Shown: positions 8,745-18,220, counted from the stretch's first letter. The stretch is DNA of 64,000 nucleotides from Collinsella sp. (GCA_019414565.1 DXLU01000007.1:128552-192551); one strand, 5' to 3'. The notes: a model not told the origin generated them from the sequence alone. Numbers and translations are program-made.

Positions 8745-9289
8745 GGCACGCTTCCCCTACAGCAAAAAGGATGGCATCTGTACCGAAGGCGCAGCCCAAG
8801 GTAGGGTTGCAGGCCGCGTCACCGGTGCAGGTGCCATCCCAAAGAGAAGAGAGGATGCAATTGTTGGACCAACGCTCGCGGAACAGGCGCGTGTAGATAA
8901 CGATACGCTGGTACATAGATACTCCGATCAAAACGGCCGCGATTGCGACCGGAATCTTTTGGCAATTGAAGACGCGTCTGACCTGGGATATTCAAGCGAA
9001 CAATTGGCCTAACCCGCAATAAATCCCAGATCAGACGCGTACTCAATCAAAGAGGCGGGCACTCCGAAGTGGAGGCAACGGAGTGCCCAAAGAAAAACCC
9101 AGCCGACCAAGACATCGAATAAACCGACCATCAATGCCCCGAGATGGTCACGGTGCGATTCACCGACTGTCCGATTGATCGGCTGGGTTTCTGAGGTGCG
9201 GCAGATTCCCGTGAAAGAGGAGCGCCGCGTACTTTGGTACGCAAGCGACGAATGAACGGGAAGGTGCCGTGCCTCGGGAAGACAGACAA
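8745..9289. other. 545-bp intergenic region with hairpins
   Basis: No convincing gene is present. It holds a long inverted repeat (8972-8992 with 9018-9040, core ACGCGTCTGA.CTGGGAT), a second hairpin (gggcactccg/cggagtgccc at about 9057-9083), and the small palindrome GCGTACTTTGGTACGC at 9228-9243. That palindrome recurs downstream of aguD at about 10816-10831. The promoter of the 8744 gene and the terminator of aguA are expected here. Confidence 0.5.
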
Positions 9290-10495
9290 TTACGCGGACG
9301 GCTCCTGCTGAGTAATGCAGTGGATGTTGCCGCCACCGAAGACGACCTGCTCGGACTGAACGCCGACGCACTTGTAGACGCCCTCGCCCCATACCTCGTC
9401 ATAGATCTTCTGGAGCGTGTCAACGGCCAGCTGGTCGTTCTCGTCGCCGTACTGCGGGACGATAACGCCGTGGTTGGTGACCAGGTAGTTCATGTAGGAG
9501 GCGATCAGCGGCTCGTCGGGAACGCGCGGCTCGGCGTTCTCGTCGGCGTCGATGGTGTCGCAGGAAGCCTGGTCCATGAACAGCGGGTTCACGGGCATGC
9601 AGAGCTTGTAGACCTTCATCTTGCGGCCCTTGGCGTCAACGGCGTTGGAGAGGGTCTCGTAGGCAGCGTGGCACTGCTCGTAGAACGGATACTCGGGATC
9701 GTCGGTCCAGATGCAGGCCATGACGCCCGGGGCGATGAACGTGGCGACGTCATCGATGTGGCCGTTGGTCTCCTCGGGGTCGATGCCCTCCTTGACCCAG
9801 ATGACCTTCTCGACACCCAGGTAATCCTTGAGGTGCTCGTCCATATAGGCGCGAAGCTCCTCGCTCCAGGGCTCAAACTTCTTGTGGAACTTGGGCCAGA
9901 TGGACTCGGGATCATCTTCCTCCTCCAAAACCGCAGAGCAGGTGCGACCCGGGGAAAGCAGGCACTGGTCGGTCACGACAAGGGTGCCCTCGCCGTCGAC
10001 GGTGATGGAGCCGCCCTCGAGGATCATGTCATCGGGACGATAGCGACGGCAGCCGGAGAGCTCAGCCATCTTAAGGGCGATCTGCTCGTCCTTGTCCCAC
10101 GGGAAATAAAGACCGTCGACGAGACCGCCGTAGGCGTTGAAGTGCCAGTGGTTGGCGCGCTTCTCACCCTTGCCGTTGATGACGTAGGTGGCGGCGGTGT
10201 CGCGGAACCAAGCGTCGTCGGTGGTCATCTCGATAACGGTGACGTTCTCGTCGTTCTCGAAGACGGCCTTGCAGTTGGCGTAGTCAGCCTGATTGGCGCA
10301 CATGGTGACCGGGGTGAACTCGGCGATGGCGCGGGCGATGGCGGCATACTGCTTCTGAGCCGGCTTGGCGCCGTGGGCCCAGGTGTCGGTGCGGTGGGGC
10401 CAGCCCATCCACACGCGATCCTGCGGGGCGAACTCAGCAGGCATGAAGAAGCCGTCGGCCTTGGGAGTGGACTCGGACTCGGTGATCGTACGCAT
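9290..10495 (-). CDS. aguA: Agmatine deiminase
   Basis: This cytosolic enzyme hydrolyses agmatine to N-carbamoylputrescine and ammonia. Family motifs are WMGWPHR near the N-terminus, DDAWFRDTAATYV, ILEGGSITVDGEGT, NGHIDDVATFI and the catalytic cysteine in GGGNIHCITQQEP (Cys393 of 401). The open frame extends 76 codons upstream. The ATG at 10495 is chosen because GGAGG lies just before it and homology begins there. Together with the carbamoyltransferase and antiporter upstream it forms the agmatine deiminase pathway. Confidence 0.95.
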   Translation of the reverse strand: MRTITESESTPKADGFFMPAEFAPQDRVWMGWPHRTDTWAHGAKPAQKQYAAIARAIAEFTPVTMCANQADYANCKAVFENDENVTVIEMTTDDAWFRDTAATYVINGKGEKRANHWHFNAYGGLVDGLYFPWDKDEQIALKMAELSGCRRYRPDDMILEGGSITVDGEGTLVVTDQCLLSPGRTCSAVLEEEDDPESIWPKFHKKFEPWSEELRAYMDEHLKDYLGVEKVIWVKEGIDPEETNGHIDDVATFIAPGVMACIWTDDPEYPFYEQCHAAYETLSNAVDAKGRKMKVYKLCMPVNPLFMDQASCDTIDADENAEPRVPDEPLIASYMNYLVTNHGVIVPQYGDENDQLAVDTLQKIYDEVWGEGVYKCVGVQSEQVVFGGGNIHCITQQEPSA

Positions 10496-10563
10496 AAGAT
10501 TTCCTCCAAATCGAACGATCGCTTGCCGCGGGCGGGTTACCCGCGGCCTAAAACCAAGAGATA

Positions 10564-10600
10564 GTGGGCGCCCGTCCCCCGGCAAAGGTCGGGGCGCCCG
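10564..10600 (-). terminator. Hairpin between aguD and aguA
   Basis: The stem gggcgcc/ggcgccc has extended GC pairing. It may terminate or attenuate transcription before aguA. Confidence 0.45.
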
Positions 10601-10770
10601 GTACCGGTTTTCACGGAGCCGCACCGGCGAGCGACGACGTAGCCAAGTGCGCGGAGACATGCGCACGAAGGATACGAGAGAGAGGTTGGGGCGGGAGGTG
10701 GTTACCGGAGCTATCGCTCGCACCCGCCCCAGGGAATGGTTAGCAAATTTGTCGCTTTGGGCACGCCCCC

Positions 10771-10875
10771 GAAGAGGCTAGAGTGCCCGGAGTCGGGAGC
10801 GACAAGCCCGACGAAGCGTACTTTGGTACGCGAGGAGGGTTGGAGCCCCGAATCCGGGTGCTCTAGTCCTCTTCG
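10771..10875. repeat. Inverted repeat overlapping the aguD stop
   Basis: The arms 10771-10796 (gaagaggctagagtgcccgg) and 10849-10875 are imperfect reverse complements. The distal arm contains the last codons of aguD. The palindrome GCGTACTTTGGTACGC sits in the loop and is shared with 9228-9243. Confidence 0.55.
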
Positions 10876-12302
10876 GCCTCGGCGGCCTCCTCAGCCAGGC
10901 GCTGAGCAGCCAGCTCAGGGGTGAGACCCTTGTACTCGGTCTCGCGACCCTTGGCGCTGACGACGCGGACGACCTCGCCGATGAGCACAAGCACGATGAA
11001 GATAACGATCATCGGGACCTTGTCGCCAATTTCATCGACGGAGAACGGAACCAGCGTTGCAACGATGGCCAGGATCAGCTCGATGCAGGGGATGGCCAGC
11101 ATAACCTTCATCATGGCGCCCTTAAACGGGAACGTGAAGATGCGCTCGCGGTTCGGGTCGTTCTTACGAAGGTTGAGGAACGCCGGGAACATCGGGATGT
11201 AGGTGAGCAGCAGGAAGACGACGGAGGTGCCGAAGAGCATCCAGAAGACACCGTTGGAGATGGCGTCGATGGGAACCAGCTGCAGGCACAGCACCAGGGA
11301 GGCAACGACGGCGTTGACCAGGTTGGCGCCGTTGGGCATATCGTCGTCAGAGATCATCGAGGCGAAGACCTTGGGCATGTTGCCGTGCTCGGCAGCGTAG
11401 CGAGCAACGGAGTTAACGCCGAAGGACCAAGCGGCCATGTTTGCGAACAAGGTGATCAGGAAGGCGATGCAGATGACCTTAAAGATCATGGAGTCGCCCA
11501 CCATGGTCTGGACTGCGACAATCATGCCAAAGTCGGGGTCGATGGAATCGGCCGGCACAGCAGCGCCGATGCCAAAGCCAGCGAACAGGTAGATCACGGC
11601 GATGGACAGGCCACCAACGATGATAGCCTTGGGGATATCGCGAGCGGGATCGGCCATGTCGTCGGTCATGGTGCAGATGACCTCGAAGCCCATGAAGTTA
11701 AAGATGATGATCGACAGGTAACCGAGAGCGTTGGTGTTGGTGAGCTCGGGCAGGAAGGTGGCAGCGGACATGTCGTTCGCAAAACCGTTCTCCATGGCAT
11801 ACCAAATGCCCAGGGCGCCAACGATAACGGCGACGGCGACCTTGATGATGGCGCCTCCGTTAAGAACCCACTCGGAGTCGGCCGCCTTTGAGCGGCCCAT
11901 AAGGTAGACGATCCACACAAAGGCAAGTTCGATACCCATCTTGGCGACCAAGTTGAACTCGACGCCAAAGGCCATGCCCAGGATGTCGGGGAACATGGTA
12001 GCCAGCGAGGCAATCCACAGCGGGTAGTTGACCCAGTAGTAGTACGAGATGCGGGCGCCCCACTTGTCGCCCAGGCCATCGCGCACCCAGTCGTAAATGC
12101 CGCCCTCGCCGTCATAGGTGGTACCGAGCTCGGCGACAACCATGCCGTAGGGAAGCAGGAAGGTCAGGATCAGGAAGATCCACCAGAAGAACTGCTGGTT
12201 GCCAATGGCAGCAGCAGGAGCGGCGGCCTCGCAAACGAAGACGACGCAGATGATGGTCGAAATGACCGTCAAAAAGGAAAGCTTTTTCTTTCCGTCGCTC
12301 AT
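10863..12302 (-). CDS. aguD: Agmatine/putrescine antiporter
   Basis: This 479-residue APC transporter has about 12 transmembrane helices. It is predicted to exchange external agmatine for putrescine, feeding the deiminase pathway. It carries the signature IEAAAP-like segment CEAAAPAAAIGNQQFFWW and EGGIYDWVRDGLGDKWG. AAGGAG precedes the ATG. It lies between the carbamoyltransferase and agmatine deiminase genes, as aguD does in lactic acid bacteria. The acidic C-terminus (EEAAEAEED) is distinctive. The substrate rests on context plus family, not on a substrate-specific motif. Confidence 0.88.
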   Translation of the reverse strand: MSDGKKKLSFLTVISTIICVVFVCEAAAPAAAIGNQQFFWWIFLILTFLLPYGMVVAELGTTYDGEGGIYDWVRDGLGDKWGARISYYYWVNYPLWIASLATMFPDILGMAFGVEFNLVAKMGIELAFVWIVYLMGRSKAADSEWVLNGGAIIKVAVAVIVGALGIWYAMENGFANDMSAATFLPELTNTNALGYLSIIIFNFMGFEVICTMTDDMADPARDIPKAIIVGGLSIAVIYLFAGFGIGAAVPADSIDPDFGMIVAVQTMVGDSMIFKVICIAFLITLFANMAAWSFGVNSVARYAAEHGNMPKVFASMISDDDMPNGANLVNAVVASLVLCLQLVPIDAISNGVFWMLFGTSVVFLLLTYIPMFPAFLNLRKNDPNRERIFTFPFKGAMMKVMLAIPCIELILAIVATLVPFSVDEIGDKVPMIVIFIVLVLIGEVVRVVSAKGRETEYKGLTPELAAQRLAEEAAEAEED

Positions 12303-12331
12303 GATGAGCTCCTTCGCTCAGTCTTGGACAG

Positions 12332-12375
12332 ATCCGAGGCCCTAAGGTATTAAGGCAATTGCTTGGGCCTCGGTG
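12332..12375 (-). terminator. Hairpin between the carbamoyltransferase gene and aguD
   Basis: Arms ccgaggccc and gggcctcgg enclose about 25 bases. It could set relative expression within the operon. Confidence 0.45.
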
Positions 12376-12435
12376 AGCGGGCGACAGGAGACGAGCATCC
12401 GCCGCCCGCAAACGTGCTTTTAGAAGCCTTGAGGC

Positions 12436-13509
12436 TTAGAGCTGCTCGAGAGCCTCGAGAGCGGCGTGGAGCTCAGCCTTGGCGGAGTACTCGACACCCT
12501 CGTCGTTGAGCGGGGTGCGCTTGCCCAGGGCGGCAAGGAGAGCACGGATGGAGTGCTTGCGGTTCTCGGCCTCGACCCAGCACAGGGAGCGCTCGGGATC
12601 GTCCATGACTTCGTCGACGACCTCCTCGTTGCGGGTGGCCGGCAGGCAGTGCATGAACTTGGAGTTGGGGCCGGCAAAGTTCATCATGTCCATGGTGACC
12701 TGATACTTGGGATAGAACACGTCCATGTAGTTCTCGCCCGAGACCTCCTCGTCGTACAGGCCATACCACACGTCGGTGTAGATGAAGTCGGCGCCCTTGA
12801 TGCACTCGATGTCGTCGGAGATGACGACAGAGCCGCCGGAGACCTTGCAGTTCTCCTCGGCGATGGCCATCATCTGCTTGCCGAACTCGGCGCGCTCCTC
12901 GACGGTGCCAACGTGCAGGCCGCCGTCGGGGATCTGGTGGCCCTTAGGTCCAAACTGGACAAACTTCATGCCGACCTTGGAGGCGATGAACATGAGGGAG
13001 ACGCAGACCTGGGTGGCGTCGCCGATGAAGGCCAGGGTGCAGTCCTCGATCTTCTTGCCCTCGGGGAGGTTCTCGAGCATGGTCATGAGGTCGCCCATCT
13101 CCTGCGTGGGATGGTTGAACTCGGACATGCCATTGATGACGGGCACAGCGGAGCCCTCGGCGAGGCCGACGACGTCCTTGTGACGGTCAACGCGAGCCAT
13201 CATGATGTCGAGCAGCGAGCCCATAACGCGAGCGGTGTCGCCCAGGGACTCGTGACCGCCGAGCTGGATGGTGCCAGGGCCATAGAACTGAGCATGGCCG
13301 CCAAGGTCGGTCATAGCGGTCTCGAAGGAAAGACGGGTGCGGGTGGAGACCTGCTGGAAGATCATGCCAAGGCTCTTGTTGCGGAGCAGGTGCGGATAAT
13401 AACCGTCAACCTTGATGGCCTTCTTCATTGCCAGGCCAAGATCCTCGATAGCCAGGATCTGCTCTTTGGTGAAGTCGTTGGTGTCGATGAAATCCTTAGG
13501 CAGTGCCAT
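12436..13509 (-). CDS. ptcA: Putrescine carbamoyltransferase
   Basis: This enzyme converts N-carbamoylputrescine and phosphate to putrescine and carbamoyl phosphate. The carbamoyl-phosphate loop STRTR (residues 55-59), HPTQEMGD, VWYGLYDEEVS and HCLPATRNEEV match the putrescine-specific branch rather than ornithine carbamoyltransferase. Length is 357 residues. The frame is open 27 codons further upstream, but the ATG at 13509 follows a purine-rich ribosome site and matches the usual N-terminus. No carbamate kinase, the normal last step that yields ATP, is found in this window. Confidence 0.93.
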   Translation of the reverse strand: MALPKDFIDTNDFTKEQILAIEDLGLAMKKAIKVDGYYPHLLRNKSLGMIFQQVSTRTRLSFETAMTDLGGHAQFYGPGTIQLGGHESLGDTARVMGSLLDIMMARVDRHKDVVGLAEGSAVPVINGMSEFNHPTQEMGDLMTMLENLPEGKKIEDCTLAFIGDATQVCVSLMFIASKVGMKFVQFGPKGHQIPDGGLHVGTVEERAEFGKQMMAIAEENCKVSGGSVVISDDIECIKGADFIYTDVWYGLYDEEVSGENYMDVFYPKYQVTMDMMNFAGPNSKFMHCLPATRNEEVVDEVMDDPERSLCWVEAENRKHSIRALLAALGKRTPLNDEGVEYSAKAELHAALEALEQL

Positions 13510-13824
13510 GTCGATTTCCTTTCCGCCGGTCTTGCCGACTATTACTATGAGACGCTCGAACATCACGCCTCGTGTTGACAAGACCATCATTCACCCGTAT
13601 GCAATTTTTACCTAGTTTATTCGGGATTAAAGACCGTTCACGGAGTTACACCCCCTCTAAACCAATATAAACCCGCAGGTAGCGAGCTTGCAGGGGGTTT
13701 ACTATCTGGAACCGCGAACGGTATATCGCTATGCTGTAACTCGGTGCCTAATCCGCAATGAAACGATGGGTTGAGGCGTCTATATCCCGCAAGATATACA
13801 GGGCTCGGCCATAGACGAAATGAG
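13510..13824. promoter_or_regulatory. Divergent control region of the agmatine cluster and LuxR regulator
   Basis: This holds ACCGTTCACGG at 13633-13643 and a partial inverse copy (CGCGAACGGT) at 13713-13722. The first motif also occurs in most sugar-operon control regions of the window. A weak hairpin (aaaccc/gggttt) lies at 13671-13702. Promoters in both directions are expected here. Confidence 0.5.
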
Positions 13825-14805
13825 ATGGGACGGTGGCAGATGAACACTCTGATGTTCTTCTATACCCTAGCGATACTCCTGATTTGTATTGTGACGGCAG
13901 TGCTTTCGCTTGCCGCCTATGCCTCGTCTCGTCGACGGTTCTTTATCTATGGCAGCGGCGTATTTATCTGCTATGCCATCGAGATGACCGAGATTTTCTT
14001 TTTCGAATACACGCTGCAAAACCAGAGTTTTCCGGCCAGCGACTATTACTCAATTACCATGCCTGTGTTGCGGACCCTTGTGGCGACCGCTTCACAAGCT
14101 TTTATCTGGCTCATTGCCATGGACTTGCTCGACAAACATTCAAAAAAGCAGTTTGTTATTCCCGTCGCAACGTTCTTCCTGAGCGAGCTGCTGATCATTG
14201 TCGCTGTCCCCTACGGCCCCATGCATCAATGGCTCTACTACACGATACGTCAGGCATTCCTTGTATTTGTGGGGCTCTATATCTTTTGGACGGCGCATAA
14301 AAGCACGCAGGTCGAGCTTAAGGCGCGCGTCAACAATCAACGAAAGCACCTCATTATCGGCGCCATTCTGGTCGGTTGCATCGTTGCCGAGGATTTCTAC
14401 AACATCCTTGTTGTTCCCATGAGCCTGGCACCCTCCTGGCTGCAGCTGTACCTATCCGAGCGCAACTTTAGCGAGAACATCTTTGCGTGCTACTTTGCGA
14501 TTCTGCTGATTATCTATGCCTATCACGTGCTTTCGATTCGCATGCGGGAGGCACCCGAGGAAAAGAACGTCAGCGATCTTGATCGACACATCGAAGAGCA
14601 GATGCCCTTCTACCGCAACGCCTACAAGCTCTCCAACCGCGAGACCGAAGTCATGCGCCTGGTTGTGCTGGGCAAATCGAACCAAGAGATCGCCGACGAG
14701 CTATTCCTTGCCGTGGGCACCGTCAAGACCCACATCCACAACATCCTGGTCAAAACCGAGCAGCAAAACCGCACGACGCTGATCCTCCACTTCTGGAAGC
14801 GATAA
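13825..14805 (+). CDS. Membrane-anchored LuxR-type regulator, probably of the agmatine cluster
   Basis: The N-terminal two thirds contain about seven hydrophobic helices. A cytosolic LuxR/GerE DNA-binding domain ends the protein (YKLSNRETEVMRLVVLGKSN, then GTVKTHIHNILVKT). The same architecture is known for AguR, the transmembrane one-component agmatine sensor of lactococci and enterococci. The gene is divergent from the agmatine operon. The start is uncertain: ATG at 13825 or 13840, neither with a strong ribosome site; the frame is also open from a TTG at 13771. The sensing role is inferred from architecture and position. Confidence 0.8.
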   Translation: MGRWQMNTLMFFYTLAILLICIVTAVLSLAAYASSRRRFFIYGSGVFICYAIEMTEIFFFEYTLQNQSFPASDYYSITMPVLRTLVATASQAFIWLIAMDLLDKHSKKQFVIPVATFFLSELLIIVAVPYGPMHQWLYYTIRQAFLVFVGLYIFWTAHKSTQVELKARVNNQRKHLIIGAILVGCIVAEDFYNILVVPMSLAPSWLQLYLSERNFSENIFACYFAILLIIYAYHVLSIRMREAPEEKNVSDLDRHIEEQMPFYRNAYKLSNRETEVMRLVVLGKSNQEIADELFLAVGTVKTHIHNILVKTEQQNRTTLILHFWKR

Positions 14806-14856
14806 CCTACCAAAAAGGGACAGGTTTATTTTGGCAGGTTTTATCTGGGCAAACGT

Positions 14857-14899
14857 GAAGGCCGTCGCGAGGGAACTGCTTTCCCTCGCGACGGCCTTC
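14857..14899 (+). terminator. Perfect 19-bp hairpin after the LuxR gene
   Basis: gaaggccgtcgcgagggaa pairs perfectly with 14881-14899 around a five-base loop. Confidence 0.65.
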
Positions 14900-14907
14900 T
14901 AACAGCG

Positions 14908-15038
14908 AAAACCAAGTGAGTAGGCTTTTTGCAGAAGGCCGAGCACGCCCCAAATCGACACAGCCCTGACCTGCGGTTTTATTGGGCACTTGTCGCGGTG
15001 TGCTCGGCAAATCCAAGAAAGTCTACTCACTTGCATCT
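14908..15038. repeat. Inverted-repeat element 'AAAACCAAGTGAGTAG', copy 2
   Basis: The left arm is 14908-14930 and the right arm about 15016-15032. The inner arms ggccgagca/tgctcggc and central CTGACCTGCGGTTTTATTG are shared with copy 1. The right arm is more decayed than in copy 1. Confidence 0.75.
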
Positions 15039-15135
15039 GAGGCGCACCAGAAAGGCAAAAAACCGCCGCGAAAGGGGTCCGAACCCCGTTCGCGGCGGCT
15101 GTTCGCAGTGGCTTTGCGATGGTTTTACCCGTCTG

Positions 15136-17337
15136 CTACTCGCTGTAGCGGGTGGCGATGGCAGCTTGCACCATGCCAGCGCTCATGAGGTACGTCACCA
15201 GGAAGTAGCCGCCATAGGCTGCCAGGAAAATCGCACAGGTGAGGCCCACGGTGCCGCCGATGCTCATGTTGCCGAACGTGCTCACCAGCTCGATGATCAC
15301 CTTAAGTGCCACAAAGGAGTGCGCCAAGCCCACTGCCAACGGGAACAGGAAGAACACCGCTTGCTGCGCCATCACCGAATGGCGGATCTGGCGGTCGTCA
15401 CAGCCGATCTGCGCCAGCACGCGATAGCTGCGGCTGCCATCTGCCACGTTGGAAAGCTGCTGGATCGACAGAATTGCCGCGCATGCAACGACCAGTACAA
15501 AGCCGATGTAGATAGCCAGATAGCTAATCATGCCGTTCATCTGCGCTGCCTGCGTATATAGCTCGGAGCGTGTCATGAAGACTCCCCACGACCCCGGCTC
15601 CTTGCCGTCAACGAGCAGATTGTCGAGCATGGTGTATTTAATGAGCTCATCGGCCTCGGCAACATCCATCCCCTGCTTGTAGTTAACGAGCAGATTACTG
15701 GAATACGGCTGCAGATTAAGCTGGGACAGCAGCTCATCGGCAACGACTACGGTACCGGGGTTGCTACCGAGCCCCGAATTGGCGATGGCCGCCGTGTCCC
15801 CGTCCGACCTATCGGTTGCAGGCTTGAGCTCATGCCCGCCCAAGGAAAGGGTGTGACCGCCGGCCATGTACTTGGTGTACAGGTCGCCCAGCTCACCGCC
15901 CATATCACACGTAAGCACGTACTGGTCGCGGCCAATGCTCACCGGCTCCTCGCCCATCATCTGGCGCAGCTTGTTGTACTGGCTCGCCGGCGTCACAAAC
16001 AGGCCCATATCATCGGCATTGCTAGCCTCGAGCGCCTTGGGGAGCTTTTCGCCCATGGCCTTGCACATCTCGCCCGCCGTCACCGAAGGATCCGAGCCGC
16101 CAAGCGTATAGCTCAGATACGAGTCGATCTGCACATGCTCACCGGCAACATCGGCGATATTGACCTTCTTGCCGGTCTCGTCGTTGTTGTCCGCCGACTT
16201 GCGCTCGCCATGCCACGCAGCGTACAAATCGACCGTTGCATCGGCCAGCACCATGCGATCGGCCTCAGACGGATTGACATACTCCTTGTAGTAGTCGAGC
16301 GTTTCGGGCGTGTAATAGACATACGTCTGAGACACGTCAACAGGGTTATAGCACTCGAGGTTTTCGTTCATCACGTTGGCGATCGACATGCCGCAGGTCA
16401 CCGAGGTAATGGCCAGAAACAGGATCATCGCGATAACGCCCATCGAAAAGCACACCGTATTGACCTTGGCCGAAAGCTGACGCACGGTAAACATATTGAG
16501 GCCGCGCCAATACACGCTGCGCAGGCTCTGCAACAGCTTGATAAGCATGCCCGAGAGTCCCCAGAACAGCGCAAAGGTGCCCACGGTAACCATAGCGGTC
16601 GTAATGCCAAACTGGCTCATGGCCTCTTGCAGCTTGCTGTCCGTCGCGGTTAGCGGGAACCCATCACGTAGCAGACGGTAATAGGCCACGCCCACCAGCA
16701 CCACGCCCACGGCAAAGATGGCAATCGCGATCCAGGGGTTGCGTGTCTTGATGCTCTCGTTGCGACGCTCGGCACCCATAAGCTCGATGAGCTTGGTACG
16801 GCGCACGGCGCGAAGGTTCAGCAGCAGCGTGAGCACAAACATCACGAGCATGCAGGCAAGGGTCAGGTTGAACGCATGCACCGAGAAGAAGAAGTGGAAA
16901 TCGGCGATCTGCGTCTTAAAGAGCGAGGCGGTAAAGAACGTCATGAGCTGCGAGAGCCCCACACCCAGCACAATGCCGGCGACAAAGGCCACGACCGAAA
17001 CGATCACGGTCTCGAGCGCCATGATCGTGGCGACGCGCCCGCGGCCCATGCCGAGCACCTGGTACAGGCCAAACTCCTTTTTGCGACGCTTCATGATGAA
17101 GTTATTGGCATACACCATCAAAAAGGCCATGACACCGGCCAAAAAGTACGTCAGGTAGCCGAGCATGTCGCCCATAACCTGTGCCAAGCCCTCTTCATCG
17201 ATGCCGGCGATGTCGACCTGCATCGAGATGGTGTTAAAGGCATAGAAGACCGTGACGCCCAGGGTGAGCGTCAGCAAGTAAACGAGGTAATCGCGGCCGG
17301 CGCGGCGGACGTTACCCCAAGCGAGTTTACAGAGCAT
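15136..17337 (-). CDS. FtsX-domain ABC permease (BceB-like)
   Basis: This large permease of about 733 residues has an N-terminal helix, two FtsX-type helix bundles and a long extracellular domain (about residues 310-560) between them. It fits the BceB/MacB-like permeases that handle cell-wall antibiotics or peptides. It begins within the 3' end of the ATPase gene, so the two are coupled. The ATG at 17337 (MLCKLAWGNVRR) is preferred over an in-frame GTG at 17349 because homologues start this way. No histidine kinase/response regulator pair, the usual BceRS partner, is adjacent. Its last codons are duplicated at 6740-6797. Confidence 0.88.
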   Translation of the reverse strand: MLCKLAWGNVRRAGRDYLVYLLTLTLGVTVFYAFNTISMQVDIAGIDEEGLAQVMGDMLGYLTYFLAGVMAFLMVYANNFIMKRRKKEFGLYQVLGMGRGRVATIMALETVIVSVVAFVAGIVLGVGLSQLMTFFTASLFKTQIADFHFFFSVHAFNLTLACMLVMFVLTLLLNLRAVRRTKLIELMGAERRNESIKTRNPWIAIAIFAVGVVLVGVAYYRLLRDGFPLTATDSKLQEAMSQFGITTAMVTVGTFALFWGLSGMLIKLLQSLRSVYWRGLNMFTVRQLSAKVNTVCFSMGVIAMILFLAITSVTCGMSIANVMNENLECYNPVDVSQTYVYYTPETLDYYKEYVNPSEADRMVLADATVDLYAAWHGERKSADNNDETGKKVNIADVAGEHVQIDSYLSYTLGGSDPSVTAGEMCKAMGEKLPKALEASNADDMGLFVTPASQYNKLRQMMGEEPVSIGRDQYVLTCDMGGELGDLYTKYMAGGHTLSLGGHELKPATDRSDGDTAAIANSGLGSNPGTVVVADELLSQLNLQPYSSNLLVNYKQGMDVAEADELIKYTMLDNLLVDGKEPGSWGVFMTRSELYTQAAQMNGMISYLAIYIGFVLVVACAAILSIQQLSNVADGSRSYRVLAQIGCDDRQIRHSVMAQQAVFFLFPLAVGLAHSFVALKVIIELVSTFGNMSIGGTVGLTCAIFLAAYGGYFLVTYLMSAGMVQAAIATRYSE

Positions 17338-18112
17338 CGGAGCCCTCACCGCCCATCATGGCAACGACCTCCATAATACGGTCGAAGAACTCTCGGCGGT
17401 CGGTGTCGCCGCGGCGCAGCTCGGTGAAGATCTTGCCGTCGCGGATAAACAGCACGTGGCTCGTGTAGCTGGCGGCAAAGCTATCGTGCGTAACCATGAG
17501 CACCGTGGCGCGCCGGCGGCGGTTGAGCGCCTCCAGGCTCTCGAGCAGCAGACGGGCGCTCTTGGAGTCGAGGGCGCCGGTGGGCTCGTCGGCCATAATC
17601 ATGGTGGGGTCGGTGACGAGCGCGCGAGCCGCGGCAACGCGCTGCTGCTGGCCGCCGGACATCTGGTAGGGGTACTTGTCGAGCACTTGGCTAATAGACA
17701 GACGCGCAGCCACATCCTGCACGCGGGTCGAGATTTCGGCCGAGTTTGTGCGCGCGATGGTGAGCGGCAGGGCGATGTTCTCGCGCGCCGTGAGCGTATC
17801 GAGCAGGTTGGAGTCCTGGAAGATAAAGCCGAGTTCCTCGCGGCGGAACTGCGAGAGCTTGGCCTGCTTCATGCGTGTTACGTCCTGGCCGTTGATGCGG
17901 ATGGTGCCGCTCGTGGCGCTATCGATGGTCGAGACGCAGTTGAGCAACGTCGACTTGCCCGAGCCCGAGGCGCCCATGATGCCAACAAATTCGCCGCGGT
18001 TGACGGTAAAGCTGACGTCGTTGAGCGCGCGGGTCACGTTGCCCAGCGCTCCATATACCTTTTCAAGATGCGCGACCTCCAGTACCGGGGTCGCCATGTG
18101 CGTGGTTTGCAT
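17327..18112 (-). CDS. ABC transporter ATPase (BceA-like)
   Basis: This 261-residue ATPase has Walker A GASGSGKST, Q-loop FIFQDSNLLDTLTARENI, signature MSGGQQQR, Walker B MIMADEPTGALD and the switch His in VTHD. The pattern is that of the LolD/MacB/BceA class that works with FtsX-type permeases. AAAGGA lies six bases before the ATG. The stop overlaps the start of the permease gene. Likely role: peptide or antibiotic resistance or sensing at the membrane. Confidence 0.9.
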   Translation of the reverse strand: MQTTHMATPVLEVAHLEKVYGALGNVTRALNDVSFTVNRGEFVGIMGASGSGKSTLLNCVSTIDSATSGTIRINGQDVTRMKQAKLSQFRREELGFIFQDSNLLDTLTARENIALPLTIARTNSAEISTRVQDVAARLSISQVLDKYPYQMSGGQQQRVAAARALVTDPTMIMADEPTGALDSKSARLLLESLEALNRRRRATVLMVTHDSFAASYTSHVLFIRDGKIFTELRRGDTDRREFFDRIMEVVAMMGGEGSDAL

Positions 18113-18169
18113 ACCGAGTCCTTTCTTGCGATTAGTCTACGGCATCTATAGTCGCAAGAAGACGAGTCG

Positions 18170-18220
18170 GCTACCATCGATATGGCTTACGCTTGCCTTA
18201 CCGTTGCGTAAGGTAAGGGT
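18170..18220. promoter_or_regulatory. Candidate operator between divergent ABC and Nudix-Vsr genes
   Basis: CCTTACCGTTGCGTAAGG (about 18195-18212) is a perfect 6-bp-arm palindrome. A second related half-site, CTTACGC, lies just upstream. Confidence 0.35.

Larger units (their letters stand above)
14810..15190. repeat. Intact copy of the duplicated locus (see 6413-6797)
   Basis: Order: GGGACAGG repeat (14810-14849), perfect 19-bp-arm hairpin (14857-14899), AAGTGAGTAG inverted-repeat element (14908-15038), hairpin at about 15058-15106, then the 3' end of the permease gene. Confidence 0.75.

Noticed and set aside
8734..8931. Cysteine-containing small peptide frame upstream of the 8744 transporter
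   Set aside because: It overlaps the transporter start on the same strand, lacks a ribosome site and falls in a hairpin-rich promoter region.
10496..10723. 76-codon N-terminal extension of agmatine deiminase
   Set aside because: Arg/Pro-rich translation of a terminator and spacer; a good ribosome site and family homology begin at 10495.
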